53,151 bases of DNA, taken from Flavobacteriaceae bacterium (GTDB taxonomy: Bacteria; Bacteroidota; Bacteroidia; Flavobacteriales; Flavobacteriaceae). The stretch is from the NCBI GenBank assembly GCA_947452415.1, contig CANGCT010000006.1:1-53151 (forward strand), written 5' to 3'. The position numbers and the translations under genes are program-made. The notes under the pieces were generated by a model. That model was not told the DNA's origin and searched no databases. It saw only the letters and a list, made by a program, of their open reading frames with translations. Shown in pieces: positions 35,193-44,548 of this stretch. How positions within the stretch are numbered: the stretch's first letter is position 1; every line of letters starts with the position of its first letter.

Positions 35193-35513
35193 TTAATCTT
35201 CCCCTGCATCGCAAGCGCATTTTCGGCTACAATACTTAGATATGCCACTCAAATTAATCTTCATCGAATTTAAATCTTTAGAACTCCATTTAGGATCACA
35301 ATGATTTGCTCCTCCACTCCAAACTTCAACATCACCCATCATAGTTGATACTATACTTTTTTCTTGTTTGAATTTTTTACCACAATATTGACAAGTTAAT
35401 GTTCTTATATTTTCATTAATTGTTTCTTGTTTCTTTTTTTTATGGTGTATTTGGGAATATCCAATATTTAATGACAATAATAGAAATAAGCTAAAAATAT
35501 ATTGTTTTTTCAT
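35193..35513 (-). CDS. Small secreted Cys-rich protein (zinc-ribbon-like)
   Basis: 106 residues with a Sec signal peptide (1-20, ending NIGYSQ) and a basic linker HHKKKKQ. The mature part has CQYCGKK near residue 41, then a single Cys in 'ANHCDPKW' and a terminal cluster 'YCSRKCACDAGED'. The CxxC pairs suggest a metal site or disulfides in the periplasm. No family recognised. Its neighbour at 35564 is also a small exported protein with a CKYC motif. Confidence 0.6.
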   Translation of the reverse strand: MKKQYIFSLFLLLSLNIGYSQIHHKKKKQETINENIRTLTCQYCGKKFKQEKSIVSTMMGDVEVWSGGANHCDPKWSSKDLNSMKINLSGISKYCSRKCACDAGED

Positions 35514-35563
35514 TACTATGTATTTAATAAAATTAGTTAATTTATTTTTTTGAAAAATATATT

Positions 35564-36094
35564 CTAATTACAGCTATTTTGTAAAACTTCAATTGCATAT
35601 TTTGCTGACACGCTTCTTCCTTGTTGAAAACTACCATAATCAATATAACTTCTAGTTTCTTCTATGGAATCCATTCCTGCTTGTGCTTCTAAATCATCAA
35701 AACTATATTCTTTTAGTCCAACATCTTCTGCATCTCCTTGATAAGCCGCATGGGTTTCTTTTGGATTATTGCTACTATAACATTTTTCGGAATAAAATGC
35801 ATTTCCTTTATACCATGCAGTATAATAAAGAAAAGCTAAATAACTTATTATTGCACTTACTTTACATTTTCCTTCAGATGATGCATTACTTACATTTTTA
35901 AAACTTTCGCATACTAAAGTTCTGTTAAATTTTATTTTGGAAGGAATAATAAAGGTTTTACTTTCATTACAATATTTACAATAAGCACCTATTTTTTTAC
36001 TGTAGGCATTAAAATAAACATTACAATGTTCCTGAGCATTACTAAAATGAATTATTGATAAAAAAAATAGTGTAAAAAAGAATTTTGTTTTCAT
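35564..36094 (-). CDS. Small secreted Cys-containing hypothetical protein
   Basis: 176 residues with a clear signal peptide (1-20, FFFTLFFLSIIHFSNAQ). Mature chain begins EHCNVYFNAYSKK and has AYCKYCNES (about 38-46) plus further Cys at VCESF, GKCKVS, EKCYS and NSCN, giving eight or nine in all, so disulfides or metal binding are likely. 'YLAFLYYTAWYKGNAFYSEKCYS' resembles the helical core of a lysozyme-like or Sel1-like fold only vaguely. Function unknown. 50 bp upstream of the 35193 gene on the same strand, probably one transcript. Confidence 0.6.
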   Translation of the reverse strand: MKTKFFFTLFFLSIIHFSNAQEHCNVYFNAYSKKIGAYCKYCNESKTFIIPSKIKFNRTLVCESFKNVSNASSEGKCKVSAIISYLAFLYYTAWYKGNAFYSEKCYSSNNPKETHAAYQGDAEDVGLKEYSFDDLEAQAGMDSIEETRSYIDYGSFQQGRSVSAKYAIEVLQNSCN

Positions 36095-36164
36095 AATATT
36101 ATTATTTTAAGTTTATTTTCCACAAAATTAAGATTTTAAAACACTCCAAAATTTGTCTTAATAA

Positions 36165-36213
36165 GTTCAAATGTGTTCAAACGAGTTCAAATGAAAAGTG
36201 TTTTATATATTTG
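36165..36213 (+). promoter_or_regulatory. Promoter with three phased GTTCAAA repeats
   Basis: GTTCAAA starts at 36165, 36175 and 36185, exactly 10 bp apart, and a TATATTTG -7 box lies at 36206-36213, 15 bp before ATG 36229. The third repeat occupies the -33 position. Phased repeats at -33 are what a dimeric activator or repressor would read. Confidence 0.55.
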
Positions 36214-36228
36214 ATAAAAAAAAATACG

Positions 36229-37442
36229 ATGCCAGCCCCAATCGCCATCAATCCCAATGAACACGAATGGATTAAACAATACCTGCAAGAAACCTATGCT
36301 ATTACAGTGGTAGATGCTTTTGATTGTCAGGCATTGAGTGATGCTATCCTTAAACAAAATGGCACCAAAATTAGTTGTTCTACCTTTAGAAGGCTTTTTG
36401 ATTTGGTTCCTAATCCTAAATCGCAATCTCGTTTTATTTTAAATGCTTTTGCTTTTGCGGTGGGGTTTAAAAATTGGGAGTTATTTAAGCAACATGTTAG
36501 CAGTTTTGATACCAATATAATCAACCAAAACATTCAAATCTATTCTCAACAATTACCTAAGAGCAGTGCCTTAATTTTAGAAACAATTAAAAAACTGCCC
36601 ATCGCCACTTGGCAAGGCGGCTATCAATTACAAAGTATTATTGCTATAGCCATTGAAAATAAAGATTTTGATTTGCTAAAAGAAATCGTTCAAATTCCTT
36701 TTGAGATGGAAAATCAAAAGGTGTATGAACATTTGGTTATCGCGTTTCAAGCCTTCTATTTCCAAGCTGTTAAAAATAATAAAGAAGTAATTGGTTTTAT
36801 TTCTAACACTATTGAAAGTTCTGTTTTATTAAAAAATGTTTGCTACAAGCCTTTGTAGATGAAAAACAATTGGAGGGTTTTTTGGGAAAATGGTTGGATG
36901 CTATTGAAGAAAATTGTTTGTATGATTTACTCTTATTTAAAAACCTTCTCTTGTGCCAAAAAGCATTTTATAATCAGGATAAAACGAAAGCCAAAGACTA
37001 TTTAGAAATTGCATTACAAAAACTAGAACAAGGTGCTTTTGCGATCCATCCGATATTGAAAGCCCGAATAGGAGTGTGGTTACAAATTTTAAAAAAAGAT
37101 TCGGAACTACTAAATACTTTTTTCAATTCTTTAAACAATCCATTTGATAAAGCCGACTTTGCCGTTATTGCCAGTCGACTACTTTGGACATTTCAAGAGG
37201 ATATAGTGCCAATTTTATTTTTAGTGCAAATTGCTATAAAAGAGTTCCCACCGGTAAAAGATTTTTTTCAAAAAGGAAGATATAATATGTTGGTTTTAAC
37301 TCTTGCTATTCATTTTTATTTAAAAAAAGAATTACCGCAAGCAAAGGAATATTTTACACTATACAGTTCCACCACTTTTGGATACGACATTGTAAATGTC
37401 CATTTTTATTATCCTTGGATTGAGAAATTAGAGTTGCTGTAA
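36229..37442 (+). pseudogene. Split gene: HTH-like regulator frame-shifted at an A6 tract
   Basis: The first part (ATG 36229 to TAG 36858) and the second part (open from 36837 to TAA 37442) join in one continuous protein of about 404 residues if one base is added at A6 36831-36836; the joined text reads ..ESSVLLKK-CLLQAFVDEKQ.. The N-terminus 'LSDAILKQNGTKISCSTFRRLF' and 'FILNAFAFAVGFKNWELFKQHV' resemble the HTH seen at the start of Bacteroidetes regulators (KISxSTLKRxFG..TLNxLAxYLGYKxWExF). The remainder is helical, perhaps TPR-like. The cause may be a real mutation, a sequencing error, or programmed slippage at A AAA AAT. No family name is claimed. Confidence 0.7.
36831..36837 (+). other. 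A6 tract / A AAA AAT slippery site at the frameshift
   Basis: In frame 0 the codons are TTA AAA AAT; a -1 slip gives TGT TTG CTA and continues the protein to 37442. The site could work as a -1 frameshift or transcriptional slippage point, or simply be a homopolymer deletion. Confidence 0.5.
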
Positions 37443-37470
37443 TTTTATAAATATTTCATTAAAAATGAAA

Positions 37471-37502
37471 AAAAAGCCCTGGAAATTTTCTAGAGCTCTT
37501 TA
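37471..37502 (-). terminator. Imperfect terminator hairpin after pheT
   Basis: AAAAGCCCTGGAAA and TTTTCTAGAGCTCTTT pair with several mismatches; located between convergent pheT and the split gene. Confidence 0.5.
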
Positions 37503-37525
37503 TAAAATTATTGAAGTAGTACCTT

Positions 37526-39949
37526 TTATCTTAATTGCGCACCTAATTCACTTTCAAAGTTAGATTGTAATTTGCTCATAATTTTATCAACTTGAACATC
37601 GGTTAAGGTTTTGGTAGTATCTTGAATGGTAAAACTCACGGCATACGATTTTTTCCCTTCGGGTAAATTCTTTCCTTCGTATACATCAAATAGGTTGATG
37701 TCTTTTAAAAGAGATTTTTCCGTTAAACGAGCTATTTTATAGATAGATTCAAATGCAACGTTGGCATCAACTAATAATGCAAAATCCCTTCGTACTTCTG
37801 GATATTTAGCAATAGCGGTAAATTTCACTTTGTTGGATAGTAATTTAAGAACTAAATCCCAATGGAATTCGGCATAAAATACTTCTTGTTTAATATCAAA
37901 ATGTTTTACAATTGATTTTTTAATCGTTCCCATTTCCACTAAAATATCGTTTCCTAAAGCAAAAGCAATTCCTTCTGCAAAAATATCATTAGTAACAGGT
38001 GTATTTTGAGTTTTGTCTAATCCTAAACGAGATAAAATTGCGCTTACATATCCTTTAAATAAAAAGAAATCGGAAGGTTTTTGAGGAGTAGTCCAGCTTT
38101 CGGCCATTCGGTTTCCGGTACTGAAAAGGGTTAAATGTTTCTTTTCGTTATATCCAGATAACAATTTTCGGTAGCTTTTTCCGAATTCAAATAATTTTAA
38201 ATCGCTACTTCTTCTGTTGATGTTATACGATATCGCTTCTAGTCCAGAAAACAACATCGATTGACGCATTGCCGATAAATCATTACTCAACGGATTCAAT
38301 ATGGTAACATTATATTCTTCTTTCAATTGTTCGGAAAGGTTCACATAATCAGGTGTTGTCAAAGAATTAGCCATCATTTCATTAAATCCTAAAGAGTTCA
38401 ATTGGTTGGCAATTATATTTTGTACCTTATAATCTTCTGTTCTAGGAGCATTAGAAATTGTGGCGCTAAGTTTATTTGAAAAGTTAATGTTGTTGTATCC
38501 ATAAACTCTAAGGATTTCCTCAATAACATCTACTTCTCTTTGAACATCTACCCGATATGCGGGAATAATTAAGCCCAAACCAGCATCGGAAGAATTATTC
38601 ACTTTAATATCTAAGGAAGCAACAATTTTCTTAATCGTTTCCTTTGGTAATTCTTGTCCTATCAACTTGAATGCTTTTTCGTAGTTTAAGAAAACTGCAA
38701 AGTCTTCTATCTTCTTTGGATAAAGATCAATTATATCCGAAGTTATTTCGCCACCAGCAACTTCTTGAATTAATAAAGCAGCACGTTTTAAAGCATATTC
38801 TGTAATTTCAGGATCTATTCCTCTTTCAAAACGGAACGACGCATCCGTACTTAACCCATGTCTTTTGGCAGTTTTCCGAATTGCAACTGGGTTAAAATAG
38901 GCACTTTCTAAAAAGATACTTGTAGTATTTTCAGAAACTCCCGAATTCTTACCTCCAAAAACACCTCCAATACATAAAGGCCCATTGTCATCACATATCA
39001 TGATGTCTTCTTCATGCAAAGTACGTTCGATAGAATCTAGAGTTGTAAATTTAGTTCCTGTAGCAACTGTTTTTACGTTGATTTTTCCATGAATTTGCGA
39101 AGCATCAAACGCATGTAAAGGTTGTCCTAATTCGTGTAATACATAATTAGTAACATCAATTACATTGTTTTTTGGAGTTAATCCAATAGCCTTCAATCGG
39201 TTTTGTAACCAACTTGGAGATTCTTTTATTGTAATTCCAGAAAGAGTAACGCCACAATAGCGTGGCACCAATTTGGAATCGGTTACGTTAATATCAATTT
39301 TCAAGGTACGTTTGTCTACTTTAAATTTAGATACCGATGGAGTAATTAATTCTAAAGTAGCATCATTTTTTTGTAACAATCCGGCTCTTAAATCTCTGGC
39401 AACACCCATGTGGGACATTGCATCGGCACGATTTGGTGTTAATCCAATTTCAAAAACTTCGTCATTTTCTATATTAAAAACTTTGGCTGCTGGAGTTCCT
39501 GGTACTAAACTTTCGTCTAATATCATAATTCCGTCGTGACTAGTACCTAATCCTAATTCGTCTTCGGCACAAATCATTCCGTGGCTTTCTTGTCCGCGAA
39601 TTTTACCTTTTTTAATTTCAAATGCTACGCCTTCTTTATCAAAAAGTTTAGTACCAATAGTTGCAACAGGAACTTTTTGCCCAGCAGCTACATTACTAGC
39701 ACCACATACAATTTGAATAGGAGAGCCAGTTCCAATATCTACAGTAGTAACCTTTAATCTATCTGCATCAGGATGTTTTTCACAAGTCAAAACATGACCC
39801 ACAACTACACCTTCCAATCCGCCTTTAACCGATTGGTATTTTTCAACCATTTCTACTTCTAATCCTAAATCGGTGAGGATATTAGAAATATCTTCGGAGG
39901 GAGCATCTATTTTTAAAAATTGTTTTAACCAGTTGTATGAAATCTTCAT
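37526..39949 (-). CDS. pheT: Phenylalanine--tRNA ligase beta subunit
   Basis: 807 residues, full length. Order: 'MKISYNWLKQFL', EMAP/tRNA-binding domain (about 40-150, 'VVGHVLTCEKHPDADRLKV'), B3/B4 region with 'LGQPLHAFDASQI', B5 domain, and C-terminal anticodon-binding fold (about 710-807, 'YPEVRRDFALLVDANV'). Forms the alpha2beta2 enzyme with PheS, whose gene is not in the window. A 251-bp space separates it from the divergent aldehyde dehydrogenase. Confidence 0.97.
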   Translation of the reverse strand: MKISYNWLKQFLKIDAPSEDISNILTDLGLEVEMVEKYQSVKGGLEGVVVGHVLTCEKHPDADRLKVTTVDIGTGSPIQIVCGASNVAAGQKVPVATIGTKLFDKEGVAFEIKKGKIRGQESHGMICAEDELGLGTSHDGIMILDESLVPGTPAAKVFNIENDEVFEIGLTPNRADAMSHMGVARDLRAGLLQKNDATLELITPSVSKFKVDKRTLKIDINVTDSKLVPRYCGVTLSGITIKESPSWLQNRLKAIGLTPKNNVIDVTNYVLHELGQPLHAFDASQIHGKINVKTVATGTKFTTLDSIERTLHEEDIMICDDNGPLCIGGVFGGKNSGVSENTTSIFLESAYFNPVAIRKTAKRHGLSTDASFRFERGIDPEITEYALKRAALLIQEVAGGEITSDIIDLYPKKIEDFAVFLNYEKAFKLIGQELPKETIKKIVASLDIKVNNSSDAGLGLIIPAYRVDVQREVDVIEEILRVYGYNNINFSNKLSATISNAPRTEDYKVQNIIANQLNSLGFNEMMANSLTTPDYVNLSEQLKEEYNVTILNPLSNDLSAMRQSMLFSGLEAISYNINRRSSDLKLFEFGKSYRKLLSGYNEKKHLTLFSTGNRMAESWTTPQKPSDFFLFKGYVSAILSRLGLDKTQNTPVTNDIFAEGIAFALGNDILVEMGTIKKSIVKHFDIKQEVFYAEFHWDLVLKLLSNKVKFTAIAKYPEVRRDFALLVDANVAFESIYKIARLTEKSLLKDINLFDVYEGKNLPEGKKSYAVSFTIQDTTKTLTDVQVDKIMSKLQSNFESELGAQLR

Positions 39950-40117
39950 GGTATTAAATAATATTTTTGAGTCGTCAAAGATAAGTATTGTAGCATTTAC
40001 ATTAAAATATATTTACATCAAATAATCATTTCTTTTATATTGATAATTTGATTATAAATTAGTAGTATTTTTTTGATATTTATAATTAAAGGATGTAATA
40101 ATTCCACTCTTAACAAA

Positions 40118-40147
40118 TTTGTGCTATAAAATGAATTTTTTGTGCTA
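40118..40147 (+). promoter_or_regulatory. TTTGTGCTA direct repeat, 21 bp apart (probable AraC-family operator)
   Basis: TTTGTGCTA is exactly repeated at 40118-40126 and 40139-40147, two helical turns apart. The downstream copy borders the expected -33 of a TACTTTTG -7 box at 40169-40176. This is the layout of a class II AraC-type activator site, and an AraC regulator gene lies two genes downstream. Confidence 0.6.
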
Positions 40148-40168
40148 CTTTTTATTAACGAAGGTAAC

Positions 40169-40176
40169 TACTTTTG
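40169..40176 (+). promoter_or_regulatory. Candidate -7 box (TACTTTTG) of the aldehyde dehydrogenase
   Basis: TAnnTTTG consensus, 24 bp upstream of ATG 40201. Confidence 0.5.
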
Positions 40177-40200
40177 AAAGAATAAAAAAAAACTAAAAAT

Positions 40201-41706
40201 ATGAGCAATTTAATTCAAAGACCACAATTAAGAGAAAAGTATGATAATTATATCAACGGAACATGGACTGCACCTGCTACTGGGTTGTATTTCGAAGTAG
40301 TTTCGCCTATTGATGGAAAATTATTAGCTAAAGCAGCACATTCTACTAAATTAGATGTTGAACTAGCTGTAGATGCTGCACATGAAGCATTTAAAACCTG
40401 GAGTCAAACTTCGGCTACCGAAAGAAGTAACATTTTAAATAAAATTGCAGATAGAATAGAGGCAAATTTAGAGCACATTGCAATTGTAGAAACTTTAGAC
40501 AACGGTAAAGCAGTTAGAGAAACTCTTAATGCAGATATTCCGTTAGCAATAGATCATTTCCGTTATTTTGCAAGCGTAATACGTGCAGAAGAAGGTTCGA
40601 TTAATGAATTAGACAAAGACACGGTTTCAATAATCATCAACGAGCCTCTAGGAGTTATAGCACAAATCATTCCTTGGAATTTCCCAATATTAATGGCAGT
40701 TTGGAAACTTGCTCCAGCTCTTGCAGCAGGAAACTGTGTGGTTCTTAAACCAGCAGAAAGTACTCCAATATCTATTATGGTATTGATGGAAATTATAGGT
40801 GATTTACTTCCTCCAGGAGTAATCAATGTTGTTAATGGTTTTGGTGCTGAATTAGGAAGAACTTTAGTTACTAATCCTAAAGTTTCTAAAGCGGCCTTTA
40901 CAGGGTCAACTGCTACAGGTAGAATGGTAATGCAATATGCTACAGAAAATATTATTCCTGTAACTTTAGAATTAGGTGGGAAATCTCCAAACATTTTCTT
41001 CAAATCGGTTATGGACGAAGACGATGCGTTTTTGGATAAAGCTATTGAAGGTGCTGTTCTTTTTGCTTTCAATCAAGGGGAAGTTTGTACATGTCCATCT
41101 AGATTGTTAATTCATGAAGATATTTACGATAAATTTATCGAAAGAGTTTTAGAAAGAGTAAAAGCAATTAAATTTGGAAGCCCGTTAGATTCAACAGTAA
41201 TGATGGGAGCGCAAGCATCTCAAATTCAAAAAGATAAAATTCTTTCGTATATCAAATTAGGAAAAGAAGAAGGAGCAGAGTTATTATGTGGTGGAGATGT
41301 GAACCATTTAGGTGGTGATTTAGAAGGTGGTTATTACATTCAACCAACCCTTTTTAAAGGACATAACAAAATGAGAATTTTTCAAGAAGAAATTTTCGGA
41401 CCAGTATTAGCCGTTACTACTTTTAAAACTACTGAAGAAGCATTAGAAATTGCTAACGATACCATGTATGGTTTAGGAGCAGGAGTTTGGACTCGTGATG
41501 CACATGAGTTATACCAAGTGCCAAGAGCGATTCAAGCGGGTAGAGTATGGGTAAATCAATACCATGCTTATCCAGCAGGTGCTCCGTTTGGAGGATATAA
41601 ACAATCGGGTATTGGAAGAGAAAATCACAAAATGATGTTAGACCATTACCGTCAAACAAAAAATATGTTGATTTCTTACAACAAAAACAAATTAGGTTTC
41701 TTTTAG
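40201..41706 (+). CDS. NAD(P)-dependent aldehyde dehydrogenase
   Basis: 501 residues. '[31 protein letters not shown]' (shown partly as [14 protein letters not shown]), the cofactor loop 'FTGSTATGR', the catalytic Glu in '[12 protein letters not shown]' and the catalytic Cys in '[13 protein letters not shown]' are all present. The [10 protein letters not shown] form with DUF779 downstream is the pattern seen with acetaldehyde-type dehydrogenases (ExaC/AldB-like). Oxidises aldehydes to acids in the cytosol. Probably controlled by the AraC regulator at 42207 through the direct repeat at 40118. Confidence 0.93.
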   Translation: MSNLIQRPQLREKYDNYINGTWTAPATGLYFEVVSPIDGKLLAKAAHSTKLDVELAVDAAHEAFKTWSQTSATERSNILNKIADRIEANLEHIAIVETLDNGKAVRETLNADIPLAIDHFRYFASVIRAEEGSINELDKDTVSIIINEPLGVIAQIIPWNFPILMAVWKLAPALAAGNCVVLKPAESTPISIMVLMEIIGDLLPPGVINVVNGFGAELGRTLVTNPKVSKAAFTGSTATGRMVMQYATENIIPVTLELGGKSPNIFFKSVMDEDDAFLDKAIEGAVLFAFNQGEVCTCPSRLLIHEDIYDKFIERVLERVKAIKFGSPLDSTVMMGAQASQIQKDKILSYIKLGKEEGAELLCGGDVNHLGGDLEGGYYIQPTLFKGHNKMRIFQEEIFGPVLAVTTFKTTEEALEIANDTMYGLGAGVWTRDAHELYQVPRAIQAGRVWVNQYHAYPAGAPFGGYKQSGIGRENHKMMLDHYRQTKNMLISYNKNKLGFF

Positions 41707-41742
41707 AAGATAATCCTTAAATTTAAAATTAATTAATATATT

Positions 41743-41810
41743 TAAACCATTAAGGAATTAAGAAAATTAAGGTAAATAATCTTAATGAAACTTAATTTCT
41801 TAATGGTTTA
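41743..41810. repeat. Interspersed intergenic inverted repeat, copy 2
   Basis: Arms TAAACCATTAAGGAATTAAG (41743-41762) and its near-complement (41791-41810), almost the same as the copy at 8311-8382. Sits between the aldehyde dehydrogenase and DUF779 genes. Confidence 0.8.
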
Positions 41811-41823
41811 ATTTTTTATAAAA

Positions 41824-42210
41824 ATGGAAAAAATAAAACGATTAGGAGTTACTCCAGAAGCATTAGAAGTTGTAAAAATACTGCAAGAAAAATTTGGCGA
41901 TTTGATGTTTTATCAAGCGGGTGGCTGTTGTGAAGGAACACAACCACAATGTTTTGAAAAAGGAGCCTTCTTTCCGAGAACCAATGATGTATGTATTGGA
42001 CAGATAGAAGGTTTTGATTTTTGGTTGGATAAAGATTTATTTGAATATTGGAAATTCAGTCATTTTACTTTGGATGTAACTAATGGATTTGGTCCAGGAG
42101 GATTTTCTTTGGAAACACCCTATGGTAAAACTTTTCAAGTAAAATACCGATTGTTTACCGAAGAGGAAAGTAATAATTTAGAAGAGGTAAAATTAAATTC
42201 CTACGATTAA
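41824..42210 (+). CDS. DUF779 protein, associated with aldehyde dehydrogenase
   Basis: 128 residues. 'MFYQAGGCCEGTQPQCFEKGAFFPRTNDVCIGQI' opens the DUF779 signature (QAGGCCEG..C) with four conserved Cys, followed by 'DVTNGFGPGGFSLETPYGKTFQVKY'. Established context: DUF779 genes accompany acetaldehyde dehydrogenase in many bacteria; function unknown. The 3' end overlaps the convergent AraC gene by 4 bp. Confidence 0.92.
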   Translation: MEKIKRLGVTPEALEVVKILQEKFGDLMFYQAGGCCEGTQPQCFEKGAFFPRTNDVCIGQIEGFDFWLDKDLFEYWKFSHFTLDVTNGFGPGGFSLETPYGKTFQVKYRLFTEEESNNLEEVKLNSYD

Positions 42211-43130
42211 TGCGTAACATTCATTAATTGGTATTGCTTTGGTGTTACACCTTCATGTTTTTTAAACAAACGAATAAAGTAATTGCAATCTTCAAAACCG
42301 GTGGCATACGATACTTCGTTAACGTGGATTTTTGGATTTTTCAATAACTTTTTGGCGTATTTTATCTTTTCATTTAATATAAATTCTATAGGGCTCATGC
42401 CTAATTCTCTTTTAAAATAGCGGTAAAAAGAAGTTGTACTCATGCAGGCTTTTTCGCTTAAATTTTTTAAATTAATGCTTTCCTGAATATTTTTTTTGAT
42501 AAATTCAATAGAAGCCGCTAAAGGACTATTGATTTCAAAAGGGGCATCGTCTTCAAATCGTTTTACGGTTTGGGTTTGTATAATGCGTATCAGTAATTCC
42601 TGCAAAGTCAAATCAGCCAAAGCATCTTTGGTAATGGTGGTGCTCATACATTCTTTAATCAATTTATTGATGGTCGTAGCCAAATCGACATTGTTATAAA
42701 AGAAATAGTTTTCATAATTCAATTGCCAAAAATGGTTATTTCCTTCTTTAGGATAGCGTTCGTTAAGAAAATTTAGGGTATCTGTAATTTTTGCTTGATC
42801 AATTGCAAGTGCCAAACATTGGGTAGGATTGTTAAAACTCGCTTCCGGAAAATCAATTTTCATTCCTACGTTGGAAGGAATTAATACCGTTTCACCAGGA
42901 AGATAATCAAAGCCGGGATCGTCAAAAAGATGCATTACTTTTTTTCCACGCAACATGCTTGTAACCACTAAATCATTAAACTTTAAAGGTACTAAAGTAG
43001 ATTCTTGATAGGTTTCAAAGATATTCAGCTCACAATTATTCAATGAAAAAATGGTGCGATTTTCAACCAAAGTTTTTAACGATTTCTCATGGTTTAGGGC
43101 AGGAGCATGGAGTAATGATTTTAAAGACAT
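42207..43130 (-). CDS. AraC-family transcriptional regulator
   Basis: 307 residues. The N-terminal domain (about 15-190) is of the cupin-like AraC_N type ('YLPGETVLIPSNVGMKIDFPEA', 'CLALAIDQAKITDTL'). The C-terminal HTH_18 domain (about 205-303) has 'LSEKACMSTTSFYRYFKRELGMSPIEFILNEKI' (shown in part) and 'YATGFEDCNYFIRLFKKHEGVTPKQY'. Convergent with DUF779 by a 4-bp stop overlap, so it is likely the regulator of the ALDH-DUF779 unit, sensing an aldehyde or a related small molecule. Confidence 0.9.
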   Translation of the reverse strand: MSLKSLLHAPALNHEKSLKTLVENRTIFSLNNCELNIFETYQESTLVPLKFNDLVVTSMLRGKKVMHLFDDPGFDYLPGETVLIPSNVGMKIDFPEASFNNPTQCLALAIDQAKITDTLNFLNERYPKEGNNHFWQLNYENYFFYNNVDLATTINKLIKECMSTTITKDALADLTLQELLIRIIQTQTVKRFEDDAPFEINSPLAASIEFIKKNIQESINLKNLSEKACMSTTSFYRYFKRELGMSPIEFILNEKIKYAKKLLKNPKIHVNEVSYATGFEDCNYFIRLFKKHEGVTPKQYQLMNVTH

Positions 43131-43242
43131 TTAGTTACTTTTGTTTTCGACTACTAAAATAGTAAAAATTATATTTAATTGTCAAAAATAAAAGTTAATA
43201 CTTGCTTAGTTAGTATAGTTGCTAAATTTGGGATAATATTTT

Positions 43243-44544
43243 TTAAAACCCCAAACTACCACTCAATTCTTTCAAGCTAATTTCATATAATTTGGTTTGA
43301 AATTGAGCATTGCTATATCGCACTAAGGCTTGTACATAATTCAATTGAGCAGTTCGGTATTCTATTGGAGTGATGGTGCCAATTCTGAATTTAGATAATG
43401 TAATTTCTAAATTTTGTTTGGCAATACCTACATTTTTTTCTTCCACTTTGGTTAATTGAATATTGATTTGGTAACTTTGAAAAGCGGTACCCAATCGTGA
43501 AGCTAAAGCCGTTTGCTGTTGTTGCACTACTAGGTTGGCATTATCTAATTGGAATTTAGCAATTTTTTCATTTCGAGATTGGTAAAACCCATTGAATAAA
43601 GGAAGAGCTGCCGAAAACCCATAAGTTAAACCTCTGCCTTGTGATTGGGTTACAAATCCCAACGAGGCTTCCGTATGACTAAAATTATATCCGGAGTTGA
43701 TTTTAAGGGTTGGGTATCTTCCTGCTTTTACTTGTTTTAGTTGCAATTCCGAACTGATTTTGGCAAGAATTTGCGCTTGTAATTGGGCATTTTGTTTTTC
43801 GGCCAAAGCCTTTAAATCTTGCAAAACCAATTTATAGTCTAGGACAATTTTATCTATAACTTTAAACTCGGTTGCAGTATCGCGTGCTAGAATTTCGTTC
43901 AGTTTTATTTTAGTATTTAGATACGTTTCTAACTGAATTAACTGCGAACTAGTATCCGTATTTAAATCGACTTGGGCATTCAATACCTCCAATTTAGAAG
44001 CTTTCCCGATGGTAAATCTATTTTGTGCAGTAGTCAATCGTTGGTTGGAAATAACCAATGCAGTATCTAATGCTGCTAATTGTTGTTGTTGTTGAACCAA
44101 GTCAAAATAGGTGGTATACACTTCACTTACTTTGGTGAAAATGGTCATTTTAAGTTCGGCTTCTCCTTGTTTTTGAAGGATTTTTAATTGTTCGCGTTTG
44201 GCAAACATTTTCATACCATCAAAAATCGTCCAATCCAAACCAACTCCATAATTTAACGCTAGATTTTTAGCACCATTTAATGACTTTTGAGAGCCATCTC
44301 CTTGGGTTTGGGTAATGTTTTGAAGGCTATTCGTATTGACAATAGTTGCATTAATAGAAGGCAACATTCCGGCATTTCCAGCACTAGAATTAGTTTCATC
44401 TATTTTTAAATTATTGGCTGCGATCTTTATATCGTAATTGTTTTCTAAAGTAATTTTTACAGCATCCTCAAGTTTCAGAACACTTTGTGCTTGCAATTGG
44501 ATTCCAGTGAACAAAAGGAGTGCGGTATATAAGTAATTCTTCAT
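43243..44544 (-). CDS. TolC-family outer-membrane efflux protein
   Basis: 433 residues from ATG 44542-44544 (MKNYLYTALLLFTG); a TTG five codons earlier overlaps the pump gene. Signal peptide to about 21 (LQAQS), then two OEP repeats with long coiled coils ('KLEVLNAQVDLNTDTSSQL', 'GTITPIEYRTAQLNYVQALVRYSNAQ'). Forms the outer-membrane exit duct of the RND pump. It follows the RND gene by 4 bp. Confidence 0.93.
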   Translation of the reverse strand: MKNYLYTALLLFTGIQLQAQSVLKLEDAVKITLENNYDIKIAANNLKIDETNSSAGNAGMLPSINATIVNTNSLQNITQTQGDGSQKSLNGAKNLALNYGVGLDWTIFDGMKMFAKREQLKILQKQGEAELKMTIFTKVSEVYTTYFDLVQQQQQLAALDTALVISNQRLTTAQNRFTIGKASKLEVLNAQVDLNTDTSSQLIQLETYLNTKIKLNEILARDTATEFKVIDKIVLDYKLVLQDLKALAEKQNAQLQAQILAKISSELQLKQVKAGRYPTLKINSGYNFSHTEASLGFVTQSQGRGLTYGFSAALPLFNGFYQSRNEKIAKFQLDNANLVVQQQQTALASRLGTAFQSYQINIQLTKVEEKNVGIAKQNLEITLSKFRIGTITPIEYRTAQLNYVQALVRYSNAQFQTKLYEISLKELSGSLGF

Positions 44545-44548
44545 GATT

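Noticed and set aside
36840..37442. Second half of the split gene as a separate protein starting at TTG
   Set aside because: It has no convincing start signal, and the reading joins the upstream part by a single-base slip.
40563..41072. 169-codon minus-strand frame
   Set aside because: Antisense to the aldehyde dehydrogenase core; no domain or promoter of its own.
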